Of a stretch of 64,000 nt of DNA, positions 45,925 to 57,700 are shown piece by piece. Both the position numbers and the translations under genes were made by a program. The notes below the pieces were generated by a model. It had not been told where the DNA came from. It worked only from the letters and a program-made list of their open reading frames with translations, and did not search any database. Location of the stretch: NCBI RefSeq assembly GCF_040702995.1, contig NZ_CP159992.1:2257501-2321500 (forward strand). The letters run 5' to 3'. How positions within the stretch are numbered: position 1 is the stretch's first letter; each line of letters starts with the position of its first letter. Source of the stretch: Paenibacillus sp. AN1007. GTDB lineage: Bacteria > Bacillota > Bacilli > Paenibacillales > Paenibacillaceae.

Positions 45925-45955
45925 ACTCCGCTCCTTTAGTTTACTGACGCTGAAG

Positions 45956-48900
45956 TTAGGAAAAAATACTATCCAGTTCGTCTTGCGTTAAATCGACGCT
46001 TTCAAAGTCAGAGGGAGTAAATTCCTTTGTATGCTGGACCGAACAATGCTGCGTGATCTCCAGCAATGAAGCGTAAAAACGATCCATAATCAATTTAACC
46101 TGCTTCTTTTCGGCCAGCGATACATGGACAATACGTGCTTCGAACCTTAATCTGTGATCAAAAATACCGCCATTAATTTCTACTTTATGACGCCCACTAC
46201 TTTGTGAAGCAGTCAGTGCATGAATTGAATTCACCAGGCTAAAGTCTGCTTGGTTATTTCTTTCTGTAAACTCCCCTAAATAATTAAAGATAAAATCATT
46301 GTTCGGGGCGTCTGGCATTGACCGGTGGATATATTTCAGGACTCCATAACCAACACCGCCTCGCGGTACTCTTCGAAGTTGTTCTTTCACTTTTATGATT
46401 AGGTCACCCCATGAAGCAGGTATTTCAGAAAGGACAAAGGGATAAAGACTAGTAAACCAACCGATGGATCTTGATAAATCGATAGTATTTATCTTTTTAT
46501 CTCCTCCTTGTGGCAAAGCTTCTCGCCCGTTCCCTTCTAAATCAAGGCTTACGGCCGACTTTCCTGTAACCTCTCTTATCGCAGCAAATAAGCCTGCTAG
46601 AATAAGTTCAATCGTTCTCGTGTTGTATGCTTGGTTAGAGGTTCCAAGCAAGCTGGAGGTGATGTCTTCAGGAATCTCAATATAATGCGTCTCGACAGTT
46701 GATTCGTTTTCCACATCGTCACTTGAATCGTTAAATCCTTCTGCACTCGGACTGAAAAAAGGTATTACTTTACATATGATTTCATTCCAATATGACTGCT
46801 CCTGGTCATAGAAAGATGATTTCAGGTAGTGTAATGATTCTGCCCAACGGAGATACGAAGTGGTCTTGTGCAGAAATCTTGCCTCTTCTCCTTTTCGAGA
46901 CTGTTTTGCAGCATGATTAATATCTTCCAATAGAATTCGCCAAGACACTCCGTCCATAATGACATGATGGGCAGTCAAGATAAGATAAAGGGGTTGGCTG
47001 TCTCGACAAAACAGAATAGACTGGATTAACCTATCGTTTTCCAAGTCGAGCTGCTTTTCAATACGGTCCACTTTTTCCAGCATTCTGTTGTAGATGTCAT
47101 CCGGCGATTGAGCTGCCTCACCTAATTCATACACGAGATGTTCAGCCGGCCGAGGGAAATCGTTATAAAAGAAACTCGCAGATCCTTTCACCTTATTGAT
47201 GCGGAATATATCATGGTAATCATACAACTGATTAAGCAGGGTACCGATCTCTAAGGCGGAAAGATTTCGTTTTACTTTTAGAATAATGCGCTGATGATAC
47301 TGCTGAGGGCAATCAAGTTCAAGTGTATTAAACCAAGAAAGCATAGGAGTGTCTGGCAGCGGGCCGCTGCAGGGCTCCTCCTCCTGCTGCAGATTTAATT
47401 TTTGAATGAGCCTTGCCATATCGGTTACGACGGGATTAGATAAGATGTCGTTAGCTGTAAGTAGATAACCTTGTTCACGTAAATATGAAGAGACCTGAAT
47501 CGCTTTAATGGAGTCTCCTCCCATGTGATAGAAGTGTGTGTCATAAGCGATATGTGATAATTGTAATACGTCAGCCAGCACGGTTAACAGCGATGTGTAC
47601 CCCGAATTGTTTTCAGATAATTCATCAAGATGTCCAGCTTGATTTGATGTGGAGATTATTGGAGATGGAAGGCTCGCTTTATCTAGCTTGCCGTTTCGTG
47701 TCATAGGCAGTTGATCAAGGTATACATAGTGGTGCGGAACCATATAAGATGGCAGTTGCTGTGCTAAAAACGTCTGAATGTTCTCTGGAGTTTCTTCCTG
47801 GTTTAAGATGACATATGCACATAATTGCTGTGTGCTTCCCTGAATTGAAACGGCTGCTACCGCTGCTTCACTCACGGAAGGATGTGATAAGATTATGTGT
47901 TCAACTTCACCAGGTTCTATACGATATCCACGGATGCTAAGCTGATTATCGAGACGGTTTTTATATTCAAGAAGTCCGTCTTCTCGGAAACGTCCCCTAT
48001 CACCTGTTTTGTAAATTCGTTTTCCGGTTTCGAAGGGATGAGGTAGGAAGCTTGTCGACGTTGCTTCCGCTCGGTTCAAATACCCCAGAGCAAGTCCGTC
48101 ACCAGCTATATAAATCTCACCTATTTTCCCTCTTGGAAGAAGCCGGAGATGTTCGTCGAGCACGTAGATTTGCACATTGTCGGCCGGGACTCCAATAGGT
48201 AGAGATCCTTCGAGATCCTTTAATTTATCGTACGTATAGATCATGCAGCCTACTGTAGCTTCGGTAGGTCCATATTCGTTGTGTATAGAAACTCGCCCGC
48301 CCCATGCCCGATCGATTGCTGCTGCCGTGGCCACTTTGAAATCTTCCCCACCGACAATTAAAGATTTAATGGTACAGTTACGTAAGTCCATGTCTTTAAG
48401 CAAGGATAGGTGAGATGGCGTAAGCTTGAGAACCGTTACTTTATTTTCTCTTACAATTTGATATAACGGATGCTCGATTCCGTCGTCTGGATAAATCACG
48501 ATGCTTCCACCACATATGAGTGGAGTGAAAATGGAAGTGACCGTCAGATCAAATGCGAGAGAGGAATAAAGAGCAAAAGCATCTTGCTTCCCGTCCGTGT
48601 ACATTCTAGCTGCCCACCCAATATAGTTTACTAGTGAACGGTGCCCTACTAGCGTTCCTTTAGGTTGTCCTGTAGAACCTGAAGTGTAGATAATATAGGC
48701 CAGATCATCGGCTGTGGAGCTGCTTCGAACCGCTTCTTGATATACATTTTCATTACCTTCATACCATAAGGTCTGAGATTCAATCCACTCGCCTTCATAC
48801 GGAAAACGCTCGGTCCGATCCGTTACAATGATGCTTACACTCGCATCCACAGCCATGAAGGAAAGCCGATCAAAAGGTGCCGATTGATCCATTGGGAGAT

Positions 48901-50539
48901 AAGCAGCTCCGGATTTGAGTACCCCAAGAATAAATGCAACCGTTTCAATGGAGTGATTCATATAAATTCCAATGACATGTCCGCTACCCATTCCCTTAGA
49001 TCGTAGGAGATCCCTTACTTTGTTCGCCAGATTGTCCAGCTCTGCATAGGTTAGACTGACTTTTCCAAAGCTCACTGCCGTTTTTTCAGGAGTAAGGCAA
49101 ACCTGATTTTCTATAAGCTGCGTTATTATCGTTTCACGATTATAGTTGTGTGCGGTATCGTTATATTCGTACAGCTGCCAATTCACTTCCTGTGAAGAAA
49201 GTAAACTTAGCTGACAGACAGGAATATTGGGTTCGTTCATTCCCTGTCTCAGCAAACGACTAGCGATAATGTACATCTGCTCAATTTCCTCATCGGAATA
49301 CACATCAACTTGGTAATCCATATCCAGAGTTAGTGCTGGATCGGACGACCAGTCACGGATAATCCATTGTAAGGCGTACCATTGTTCTCCACTGTAAAAC
49401 TCAGTATTTTGAATAGATAAATCCATGACTTCAATCGTATGCCGAGTATTATAGTAATTAATAGACGTATCGAAAAGAGCAGCTTGTTCAAATCCCCTAT
49501 TTCGTAAGTCCTGCAGCAATAGATCATAAGGGTAACGGTGGTGTTTATAGCATTGTTTCATCTCATCTTGAATATGTTGGATCAATTCTAAAAAAGTCCA
49601 GTTTCCTTGTATCTCCATGCGTAAAGGCATGGTGCTCGTAAACATACCAAATGTTTTTTTCTGAACAGCACCGTTCCGATTCAATAAAGGCATGGCTATC
49701 GTAATTTTTTGCTTACCTTCAACACGATGAAGGTAAGCAAAATATACGGCTACAAACAAAAGATTGACTGACAAGGATGTTTGTTTCGAGAAATCTCGGA
49801 TTGCTTCAGATAACTCATTGTCCATCACAAAGGATTTTCGTTTTCCACGTAATTCTGAAACGGACAAGGGAGCAATGTCCGACGTATCTTCGAATTTGTC
49901 CAGCCAGTACTCCCGATCTTGCTTAAATCTAGGAGAACGTTTATAACGATCTTCCTGTTCAATAGCATCCTGAAGTCGGGACCCTAACAGAACAGGAGGT
50001 TCTGACTCGGTCCCCTTGTTTATGGACTTCTCTATTCGCTCATATAACATCCATAGCTGGTCTGTAAGGAGTGCTGTCGACCAACCATCCGCAACCACGT
50101 GGTGCAATTTAATCAGGAGTGCACTGACCCCCTCTCGAATGATACACAGTGAAAAGGTATAAAGTGGAGCATTCAGGAGCTGGAACGGTGTGCTTGCCTG
50201 CTCTTCAACCCATTCCTTGAAGCGGTCTTCTGGGTTAGGCTGATTCGAGAAGTTTACTAATGCTGCAATGCACTGATCAGCAGAAGGTTCTTCAGCAACA
50301 AATTGCTGCAGCTCACCGTCTTGTTGTACAAGCTGCACTCTTATGCCTTCATGATGACGTATAAACAATCGAATGACTTCTTCCATTAATTCCGGTTTAA
50401 AGGCGCCCTGAATGCGGATTACTCCTCCGATGTTATGCATGGGGGAGCCGGGGAACAATGATTCCATGGAGCTAACGCGTTTCTGGGGATGCACCAATTG
50501 GAAAGTTTCATCTGTTTTGGAAGCCTGCTTATTGTTCAT
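45956..50539 (-). CDS. NRPS, C-A(Asn)-T-E, probable prodrug starter module
   Basis: This is a 1527-residue one-module synthetase. It has condensation (about 15-455, HHVVADG at 146-152), adenylation (about 480-985; IIYTSGSTGQPKG, NEYGPTEATVG, NGKLDK), carrier (MGGDSIKA) and epimerisation domains (HHVIMDGVSW, SIGWFTSLYP, PRGGVGYGVL, FNYLGEF). Aligned by eye to GrsA-Phe, the specificity code reads DLTKIGEVGK, an Asn code as in the bacitracin and tyrocidine enzymes, so D-Asn is expected. The tail FTPSDFESVDLTQDELDSIF resembles the docking (COM donor) end of TycA. AAGGAG fixes the start. A C-A(Asn)-T-E protein beside a ClbP-type peptidase matches ClbN/XcnA-type prodrug starters, where the first C domain adds a fatty acid. 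Confidence 0.93.
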   Translation of the reverse strand: MNNKQASKTDETFQLVHPQKRVSSMESLFPGSPMHNIGGVIRIQGAFKPELMEEVIRLFIRHHEGIRVQLVQQDGELQQFVAEEPSADQCIAALVNFSNQPNPEDRFKEWVEEQASTPFQLLNAPLYTFSLCIIREGVSALLIKLHHVVADGWSTALLTDQLWMLYERIEKSINKGTESEPPVLLGSRLQDAIEQEDRYKRSPRFKQDREYWLDKFEDTSDIAPLSVSELRGKRKSFVMDNELSEAIRDFSKQTSLSVNLLFVAVYFAYLHRVEGKQKITIAMPLLNRNGAVQKKTFGMFTSTMPLRMEIQGNWTFLELIQHIQDEMKQCYKHHRYPYDLLLQDLRNRGFEQAALFDTSINYYNTRHTIEVMDLSIQNTEFYSGEQWYALQWIIRDWSSDPALTLDMDYQVDVYSDEEIEQMYIIASRLLRQGMNEPNIPVCQLSLLSSQEVNWQLYEYNDTAHNYNRETIITQLIENQVCLTPEKTAVSFGKVSLTYAELDNLANKVRDLLRSKGMGSGHVIGIYMNHSIETVAFILGVLKSGAAYLPMDQSAPFDRLSFMAVDASVSIIVTDRTERFPYEGEWIESQTLWYEGNENVYQEAVRSSSTADDLAYIIYTSGSTGQPKGTLVGHRSLVNYIGWAARMYTDGKQDAFALYSSLAFDLTVTSIFTPLICGGSIVIYPDDGIEHPLYQIVRENKVTVLKLTPSHLSLLKDMDLRNCTIKSLIVGGEDFKVATAAAIDRAWGGRVSIHNEYGPTEATVGCMIYTYDKLKDLEGSLPIGVPADNVQIYVLDEHLRLLPRGKIGEIYIAGDGLALGYLNRAEATSTSFLPHPFETGKRIYKTGDRGRFREDGLLEYKNRLDNQLSIRGYRIEPGEVEHIILSHPSVSEAAVAAVSIQGSTQQLCAYVILNQEETPENIQTFLAQQLPSYMVPHHYVYLDQLPMTRNGKLDKASLPSPIISTSNQAGHLDELSENNSGYTSLLTVLADVLQLSHIAYDTHFYHMGGDSIKAIQVSSYLREQGYLLTANDILSNPVVTDMARLIQKLNLQQEEEPCSGPLPDTPMLSWFNTLELDCPQQYHQRIILKVKRNLSALEIGTLLNQLYDYHDIFRINKVKGSASFFYNDFPRPAEHLVYELGEAAQSPDDIYNRMLEKVDRIEKQLDLENDRLIQSILFCRDSQPLYLILTAHHVIMDGVSWRILLEDINHAAKQSRKGEEARFLHKTTSYLRWAESLHYLKSSFYDQEQSYWNEIICKVIPFFSPSAEGFNDSSDDVENESTVETHYIEIPEDITSSLLGTSNQAYNTRTIELILAGLFAAIREVTGKSAVSLDLEGNGREALPQGGDKKINTIDLSRSIGWFTSLYPFVLSEIPASWGDLIIKVKEQLRRVPRGGVGYGVLKYIHRSMPDAPNNDFIFNYLGEFTERNNQADFSLVNSIHALTASQSSGRHKVEINGGIFDHRLRFEARIVHVSLAEKKQVKLIMDRFYASLLEITQHCSVQHTKEFTPSDFESVDLTQDELDSIFS

Positions 50540-50590
50540 GAAAGGTCTCCTTCTTTATAAAATCAAGTGCAAGGTATGCTTAATACAGAT

Positions 50591-50962
50591 TTATACGATT
50601 TGACCGTGTTTTTCGCCAGATAATATCTGGGATACTCGATTGGACGAATCTACAAGTACAACATGAGGTACATGGCCAGCGGCCTCTTCTGCATTCATTA
50701 GCCCATAAGAAATAATAATGACGATGTCTCCCACTTGTACGAGCCGGGCTGCAGCCCCATTTAGGCAGATGACGCCAGATCCACGTTCACCTGCAATGAT
50801 ATATGTCTCCAGTCGGGCCCCGTTGTTATTGTTAACGACTTGAACTTTCTCGTTCTCTAGGAGGTTCGCTCTATCCATCAAATCACGATCGATCGTAATG
50901 CTGCCAACATAGTTGAGATTGGCTTCCGTCACGGTTGCTTTATGAATTTTGGATTTCATCAT
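50591..50962 (-). CDS. panD: Aspartate 1-decarboxylase (beta-alanine supply)
   Basis: This is a 123-residue pyruvoyl enzyme that makes beta-alanine from L-aspartate. The self-cleavage site is intact: [15 protein letters not shown], where cleavage between Gly and Ser yields the pyruvoyl group. Other PanD features are [48 protein letters not shown] and [12 protein letters not shown]. Its start lies 12 bases after the thioesterase stop, with only a distant AAGGGGG, so it is translationally coupled. panB and panC, its usual partners for pantothenate, are absent. Placement between a thioesterase and an NRPS suggests beta-alanine is a building block of the product, or supports cofactor supply for carrier proteins. 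Confidence 0.93.
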   Translation of the reverse strand: MMKSKIHKATVTEANLNYVGSITIDRDLMDRANLLENEKVQVVNNNNGARLETYIIAGERGSGVICLNGAAARLVQVGDIVIIISYGLMNAEEAAGHVPHVVLVDSSNRVSQILSGEKHGQIV

Positions 50963-50974
50963 TGTTAGAAACAG

Positions 50975-51700
50975 TTAGATAACCCCCTTAAGATAGTGAA
51001 CAACGGTTTCTATTACGTGTTCCTGGTCTTCATAAACGAAATAGTGCCCGCCAGGAAACATCTCATGCATACAAGATATATCCACTAATTCATGCCATTC
51101 TTTTTCTTCTGCCACGACAGACGAATCTTTCGCACCGTTCATAACAACGAGCTGGCTTCCGTATTTCTTTCGACCCTTTATATGGTGGTAGGTGTCACAT
51201 AAACGCAGATCAGCTTTGAGTATAGGGAGATACATCTCTCGAATCTGCTGTCCATGCTCATGCTCATCCCAAGGCGTTTGACTTCCTTCTAGCAGGAAAG
51301 ACCAGAGCTCATCATCAGACATGGCGGAATAGCGTGAAACGCCACGAAAATGATGAGGAGGATTTTGTCCTGCTAGAAAAAGCACATGTGGCGGGTGTCC
51401 ATTCTCTTGAGCTCGCATAGCCAACTCGTATCCGAGTAGACTGCCCATGCTGTGTCCAAATATGGCATAAGGTTGACCAGACTGCATCTGAATGAGCTCA
51501 TTATATAAATCAGCCGCAGCTTCTTCGAAGTCGTTATATAACGGTTGATTAAATTTACGACCTCTTCCAGCAAGCTCTAGCGGAACAAGCTCTACGCTTT
51601 TTGGCAGTCGATTCTTCCATTCCACGTACATGCTTGCAGAGCCAGCAGCGTGAGGAATGCAAAACAGCTGTACGTTATGGCTGCTCACCGTTGGTATCAA
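50975..51700 (-). CDS. Type II thioesterase (GrsT/SrfAD-like)
   Basis: This is a 241-residue alpha/beta-hydrolase that clears wrongly loaded carrier proteins in NRPS/PKS lines. It has LFCIPHAAGSASMYVEW, VPLELAGRGRKF, the nucleophile elbow FGHSMGSLLGYELA and the late HEMFPGGHYFVYE with the catalytic His; the Asp is probably in VVMNGAKDSSV. A TTG start at 51700 lies nine bases after GGAGGGGG and overlaps the NRPS end by 26 bases. It is a repair enzyme rather than the release domain, and no cis thioesterase is seen in any NRPS of this window. Confidence 0.92.
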   Translation of the reverse strand: MIPTVSSHNVQLFCIPHAAGSASMYVEWKNRLPKSVELVPLELAGRGRKFNQPLYNDFEEAAADLYNELIQMQSGQPYAIFGHSMGSLLGYELAMRAQENGHPPHVLFLAGQNPPHHFRGVSRYSAMSDDELWSFLLEGSQTPWDEHEHGQQIREMYLPILKADLRLCDTYHHIKGRKKYGSQLVVMNGAKDSSVVAEEKEWHELVDISCMHEMFPGGHYFVYEDQEHVIETVVHYLKGVI

Positions 51701-54700
51701 GTTTTGTTTCCCCCTCCATGAAATGTGCTAGTTCTTCAATGGTCTGATACTGATACAGGTGTCTTAAAGAAATTGTTAGTCCCCAATCGCGAGTGATTTC
51801 GGTAAGTATTCTGGTTGCAATTAAAGACTGTCCACCCATCTCAAAGAAATTATCGCGAATACCGATCCTTTCAGCATTCAAGTATTTTTTCCAAAGATCA
51901 GCAAGCCCTTGCTCCATTTCCGTTCTTGGCTGAATATAATTGGTTTCGTCCACTAATGAGATGTCGAAACTTTCAAGTTGTTTTCTATCCAGCTTGCCAT
52001 TTAAAGTCACAGGCAGATGCGATAGCTTTACAATTTTTGCTGGCAGCATATAGTGAGGTATGCGGTCGGATAAAAATCTTCTTAACACATTGGAATCAAC
52101 AGGCTCGCTTTCTACGATAAAAGCACATAAATAAGGCTCCTGATCTGTCATGGTTTTTACAATGACAACAGCTTCATGGACGAATGAGTGCTGTAAAAGA
52201 GCAAGCTCAATTTCCCCGGTTTCGATTCGGTAACCTCGTATTTTGACTTGATGATCGGCTCGCCCCTTAAACTCAATGTTACCGTCCATAAGCCAGCGGC
52301 CCTTGTCGCCTGTTTTGTACATTTTTTGGCCAGGTGAGAAAGGATCGGCTATGAAGTGTTTCTTATTTACTTCCTCTAGTCCAACATAACCTGCCGCGAT
52401 GCCCTCGCCACCGATGTATAATTCTCCTTCAACACCAATCGGCTGTAATTCGAGTGATTCATTAAGAATGTAAATCTTTCTCCCTGCGACCGGTTTGCCA
52501 ATTGGAACCTGCATTCCGTTGAGACCTCCCGGCTCAGGCCTCCATGCCGTCGCAAGAATTGTTGCTTCCGTAGGTCCGTAAAGATTAGCATATTCAAATT
52601 TCTGCCAGCGTTCATATTCATGTTTAGAAATAGCTTCTCCTCCAGTGGCTGCGAGGCGTACGGAATGGAGATGAGCTGGATTTAAATAAGCCAGATGTGA
52701 AGGCGTCATAAACATGACGGAAATGCCGCTTTCGTTTAGTAATTCTGTCAATTTCTCTGGATTCGCTGCAACCTTTCTTGGTACAAGGTGTAACTGGGCA
52801 CCGGTAGACAAAGCGGCAATTATTTCGAATGCAGCCATATCAAAAGCAATGCTCGCTATCTGCGATATCTTATCTGATGGTCTAATTTCAAGGTTGTCAG
52901 TACACAACTCAGATAAGCTGCACAGTCCTCGGTGAGGAATTTTCACTCCCTTCGGTTTTCCTGTTGAACCCGAAGTATAGATGACATAAGCGAGATGGCT
53001 TGGCTCAAGCAGAACGTTTGGATTGTTGATTCTCATTTCCCATAGATCCACATTCGCTGCAAAATCGTAAATCATGGCAGGTACGTTTCCTGTCATTTTG
53101 GCATGATCAGCATCAGTAATGACCATTTTCGCCTCGCTGTCCTCAAGAATAAAGTGCACTCTGTCTAGAGGATACTCTGGATCCACAGGGAGATAGGCCG
53201 CTCCCGCTTTTAAAATGGCGATAATGGATACGACAGTATTAATAGAAGAGTCCATATATACAGCAACGACTTGATTGTGCCCAATACCTTGCTCCATTAA
53301 GGTATAAGCTAATTGATTCGCATGCGAATTTAATTCGCCATAACTTAAATGCATTTCTCCCATAACAATAGCTGTAGCGGATGGCTGACAATCAGCCAGG
53401 CGTTCAAAGGTGACATGTATCCATTCATCGGAGTAGATTTCCTTACTGCTTTGATTGAAATTATCCAAAATCAACTCTCTTTCGTTCAGCGGCATGCTTC
53501 CCAATTTCCCAATCAGAGTATCTTCCGAATGAATAATAGAAAGCAATATTTCACGGTAATGCGCCATCATCCGATCGACGGTTTCTCGACTAAAGAGAGA
53601 AGTTGCATACTCAACTAAGCATCGAACGCCATGTTCTTGTTCGGAAACAGACACAGATATATCAAACTTAGAACTAGTGTGGCTGCTATCCCAACTAGTA
53701 ATTTTCATACCCTCCAGGTTCATTGCTGGCATATGCATGTTTTGAAAGTCGAAAGTAACAGAGAACAATGGATTTCGAGTTGGATCTGCAGCGAATTCCA
53801 ATTTTTCCATCATACGCTCTAGCGGGTAATCCTGATGTTCGAATGCATCTAACAAAATCTGCTTCACTTCATGCAAATAGGCTGTGAATGTTTTATTGTG
53901 TTCTGGGCGGGTGCGGACAGGTAATGTATTGACCAACATGCCAACAACGCGGGCCGCGTCCGCATGTGATCTACCGGCTACAGGAACGCCGACAATAATG
54001 TCCTCATCACCCGAATATTTGTGCATCAGAATATAAAAGGCGGAAAGCATGATCATGTAAAGAGTCGAATTTGTTTTTTGGGTAAGCTTGCGTAATTCTA
54101 GTAATAAGTCCTGATCCAATTCTAGAAATGTTAACTCACCTTCGAATTTTTGGTGGATAGGTCTTGGAAAGTCTGTAGGTAATTGGAGTACCGGCAGCTC
54201 TCCTGATAGATGATTCGTCCAAAACGTTTCTTTTGAAATCGTTTGTTCTGACTTTAGCTGATCTTCTTGCCAAACTGCAAAATCTTTAAACGTAACCTGT
54301 ACTGATGGAAGCTGTTCTCCACGATAAAGTGCAAGAAACTCTTCAATCAAAATGCCGATGGATGTGCCATCTGACACAATATGATGCATATCCATAAGAA
54401 GAATATGTTTTTCCTTATCCAGCCGAATAACTCCGAGTCTCATTAACGGGGCCGTATGAAGATCAAATGGACAAATGAAGGAGTTCACTAATTCATTTAA
54501 TACGCCCTCCTCTACTCCTTCTGCATCTCGGTACCACAGAACGATGTCCTCGACATCATTCACGATTTGAATTGTTTCTTCGTCTTCCATATGGAAAGAA
54601 GTACGTAAACTTTCATGCCGCTTAAGGAGGGCCTGATAGACGAATTGGACTCGTTCTAGATCAAGCTTACCTTCTACAAGCAGCGAAGAAGACAAGTGGT

Positions 54701-57700
54701 ACGTCGTGCTAATTCCTTCATATTGATCGAGAATGTAGAGTCTTTTTTGAGCAGAAGTTAGCGGGTATCCATGGAGACGATCTGTCTTAACAATAGACGC
54801 GGCTGCTTCAGCTCCATCCAATCCACTGACGTAATTTGCAAGTAATTGCACTGTCGGATATAGGAAAATATCCTTCAGGGTTATCTCTACGCTCAATTGT
54901 TTACGAATGTCTGCTACTAATTTCATTGCTTTCAATGAATGACCACCCTCGGCAAAGAAATCCGAATGTCTTCCGAGATGATTTTTGCCAAGAGCATGTT
55001 TAAACAATTCGCTTATTTTCAGTTCAATCTCCATCGTTGGTGCTTCATATGACTCGCTTATCAAAGTAGGAGCAGAAGCGGCTGACAATGCCTTATAGTC
55101 CACTTTTCCGTTTCGGGTAAGCGGAATGGTTTCAAGCCGGATCAAATGAGCAGGCATCATGTACGAAGGTAAACGCTTAGCAAGAAACAACGATACATCC
55201 GAATGCTCAATCTCCTTTTCTGCCACGTAGAAAGCAAGCAGTTCCTTACCTCCATGTGGATCGGTTTTTACGATTGCTGCTGCTTGACGAATTCCTTCTT
55301 GCTGAAGCAAAGATGCAGTAATCTCTCCTGGCTCTATCCGATAGCCTCTAATTTTAACCTGATGATCTGTCCTGCCAATCAGTTGAATCTCTCCAGTAGG
55401 TAATAATTTGGCAAGATCTCCTGTTCGATACATTACCACCCCATCTTGATAAAGATCTTGTGTGAACTGCTGCGCAGTCAGCTCTGGCTGATTGACGTAC
55501 CCTTGTCCGACAGATGCTCCCGAAATGTATAATTCTCCTGCGACACCAATTGGAACGAATTGCTTCTGTTGATCTAAAATGTAACAACGTACATTGTTAA
55601 TCGGCTTTCCAATGGTCGGTCGTTCTTGCAACCCCTCATCTTTGCCGAGGGCAATAGTTGTTACTACATGAGTTTCAGATGGGCCATAGTGATTGTGTAA
55701 TATAACTTTGCTTTGCTGATAGGCTGATCTGAACGGGGCTGATAATACCAGCGCTTCACCAGCGACTACAATGTGCTGAAGTGTTCCCCCCAGTAGGTCG
55801 TTAACCATATCTGCTTCCCCAGCGAGGAAGTTGAAATATGCTGTCGGTAAAAATAATGTTTTGACTTCATGCTTCCGGATAAATTTTAACAACAGGTCAG
55901 GTGTTGTTTTGACCTGTTCCGGTGCGATCACAAGTTCCCCGCCGCTAAGAAGTGTTACAAACATTTCCTGATAACAGACATCAAATCCAATAGACGATGC
56001 GTGAAGCACTCTGCCATCCATTTGAATTGTGGATTGCTGCTGGTGATGCAAGACAAGGTTCATCAGATTACTGTGAGCCAACTGAACACCTTTTGGTGCA
56101 CCTGTCGTTCCTGAAGTGTAGACAATGTATAACGGATCTTCAGGTTTGACGGTGGGTTCTAAACCGATGTTATACTCTTCGTCATCGTTTATCTCTAAAG
56201 AAAGTAAAGGAACTTCGGAAATATCCGAGAGTTCACCTGAACAATCTATTACAAGCTTTGCGTCTGAATCTTGGAGCATGTACAACATCCGATCTGGTGG
56301 CAGTGTTGAATCGATAGGAACAAAAGCAGCTCCGGCTTTTATGATTGCAAGTACACCCGTAATGTATGAAATAGAACGCTCCCCACAGATCGCTACAGCA
56401 GATCCATGACCAACTCCCTTCTTGCGAATAACGCTAGCAAGTCGATTGACACGCTGGCTAAGTTCTTGGTAGCTAAGAAATACCTCTTCCTCTACGATCG
56501 CAATTCGGTCCGGAGTGCGCAGTACCTGTTCTCTAAAGGCACTGTAGATCGTGTTCACTTGTCCGCCTTTTCTGTCTTCGCCAGAAAGCTGCCTATCTAT
56601 TACTTGTATCTCCTGTGCAGTTAGAACACTGATATCTCTAATCTTCAATTCCGGATGGGTGACGACTTCCTCAAGAACACGCACGAGGCTCGAACCAAAA
56701 CGCTCCACGGTGGCCTTGTGAAACAAGGAAGTCGCGTACTCGAATGTCAGCACAAGTCTTTCCGCATCTTCTTCAGCTTGAAGGAGCAAGTCGAACTTGG
56801 ATGAGGTCCATTCGTAATCACAAGCTGTAATCTCCAGGCTATCCATGCGAAAAGTAACCTTTTCCATATTTTGAAAAGCGAGCATTGTATCAAACAACGG
56901 ATTCCGGCTGGAATCACGCTGAACTTTAAGATCCTGAACCAATTGTTCCAGTGGATAATCTTCATGTTCAAAGGCTCCCAGGCAGACACTTTTGACTTCG
57001 TTCAAAAATGAATCAAAAGTCAAATCAGAACGCGGGAAACTTCGTATAGCCAGGGTATTAACAAACATGCCAATGATCGGTTCCAAATCCACATGTCCTC
57101 TACCTGCTGCCGGCGTACCCACAATGATGTCTTCTTGTCCCGTGTATTTATGCAGCATGATTTGGTAGGCTGCCATCAGCAGCATGTACATTGTTACGCC
57201 TCTCTGAAGGCAAGTTTCATGCAATTTTTGAGTAAGATTGCTGCTGAGGTGTATCGTTAGTTGATCTCCTCTAAAATCTTGGATTGCCGGTCGTTCTTGG
57301 TCGTATGGGAGCTGAAGTACAGGTAATTCCCCGGCAAGCTGGCTATGCCAATAGTTCTTTTGCTTTTCGCGTAAATCCTCTCCCTGTTCTTGCTGCCAGA
57401 TAGCATAATCGGTGAACTGGATATGGAGAGGATTAAGCTGTTCTCCGCGGTATAAAGCCATAAACTCGTTAATCCACAAGTACAGTGAAGTACCATCTGA
57501 AATCAGATGATGCATATCCAGCATGAACATGTATTTATCATGGTTCAGACGGATGATTTCAAGCCGCATTAATGGAGGCTGGCTCAAATTAAAAGGACGT
57601 ACGAATTCGTGAATGTGTTCTTGTAAAGACGTTTTGCTTACATCCTCCAGTTCAATGTAACGGATGTCTGGAGTCAGTTCATTTAACTCGAACACAATTT

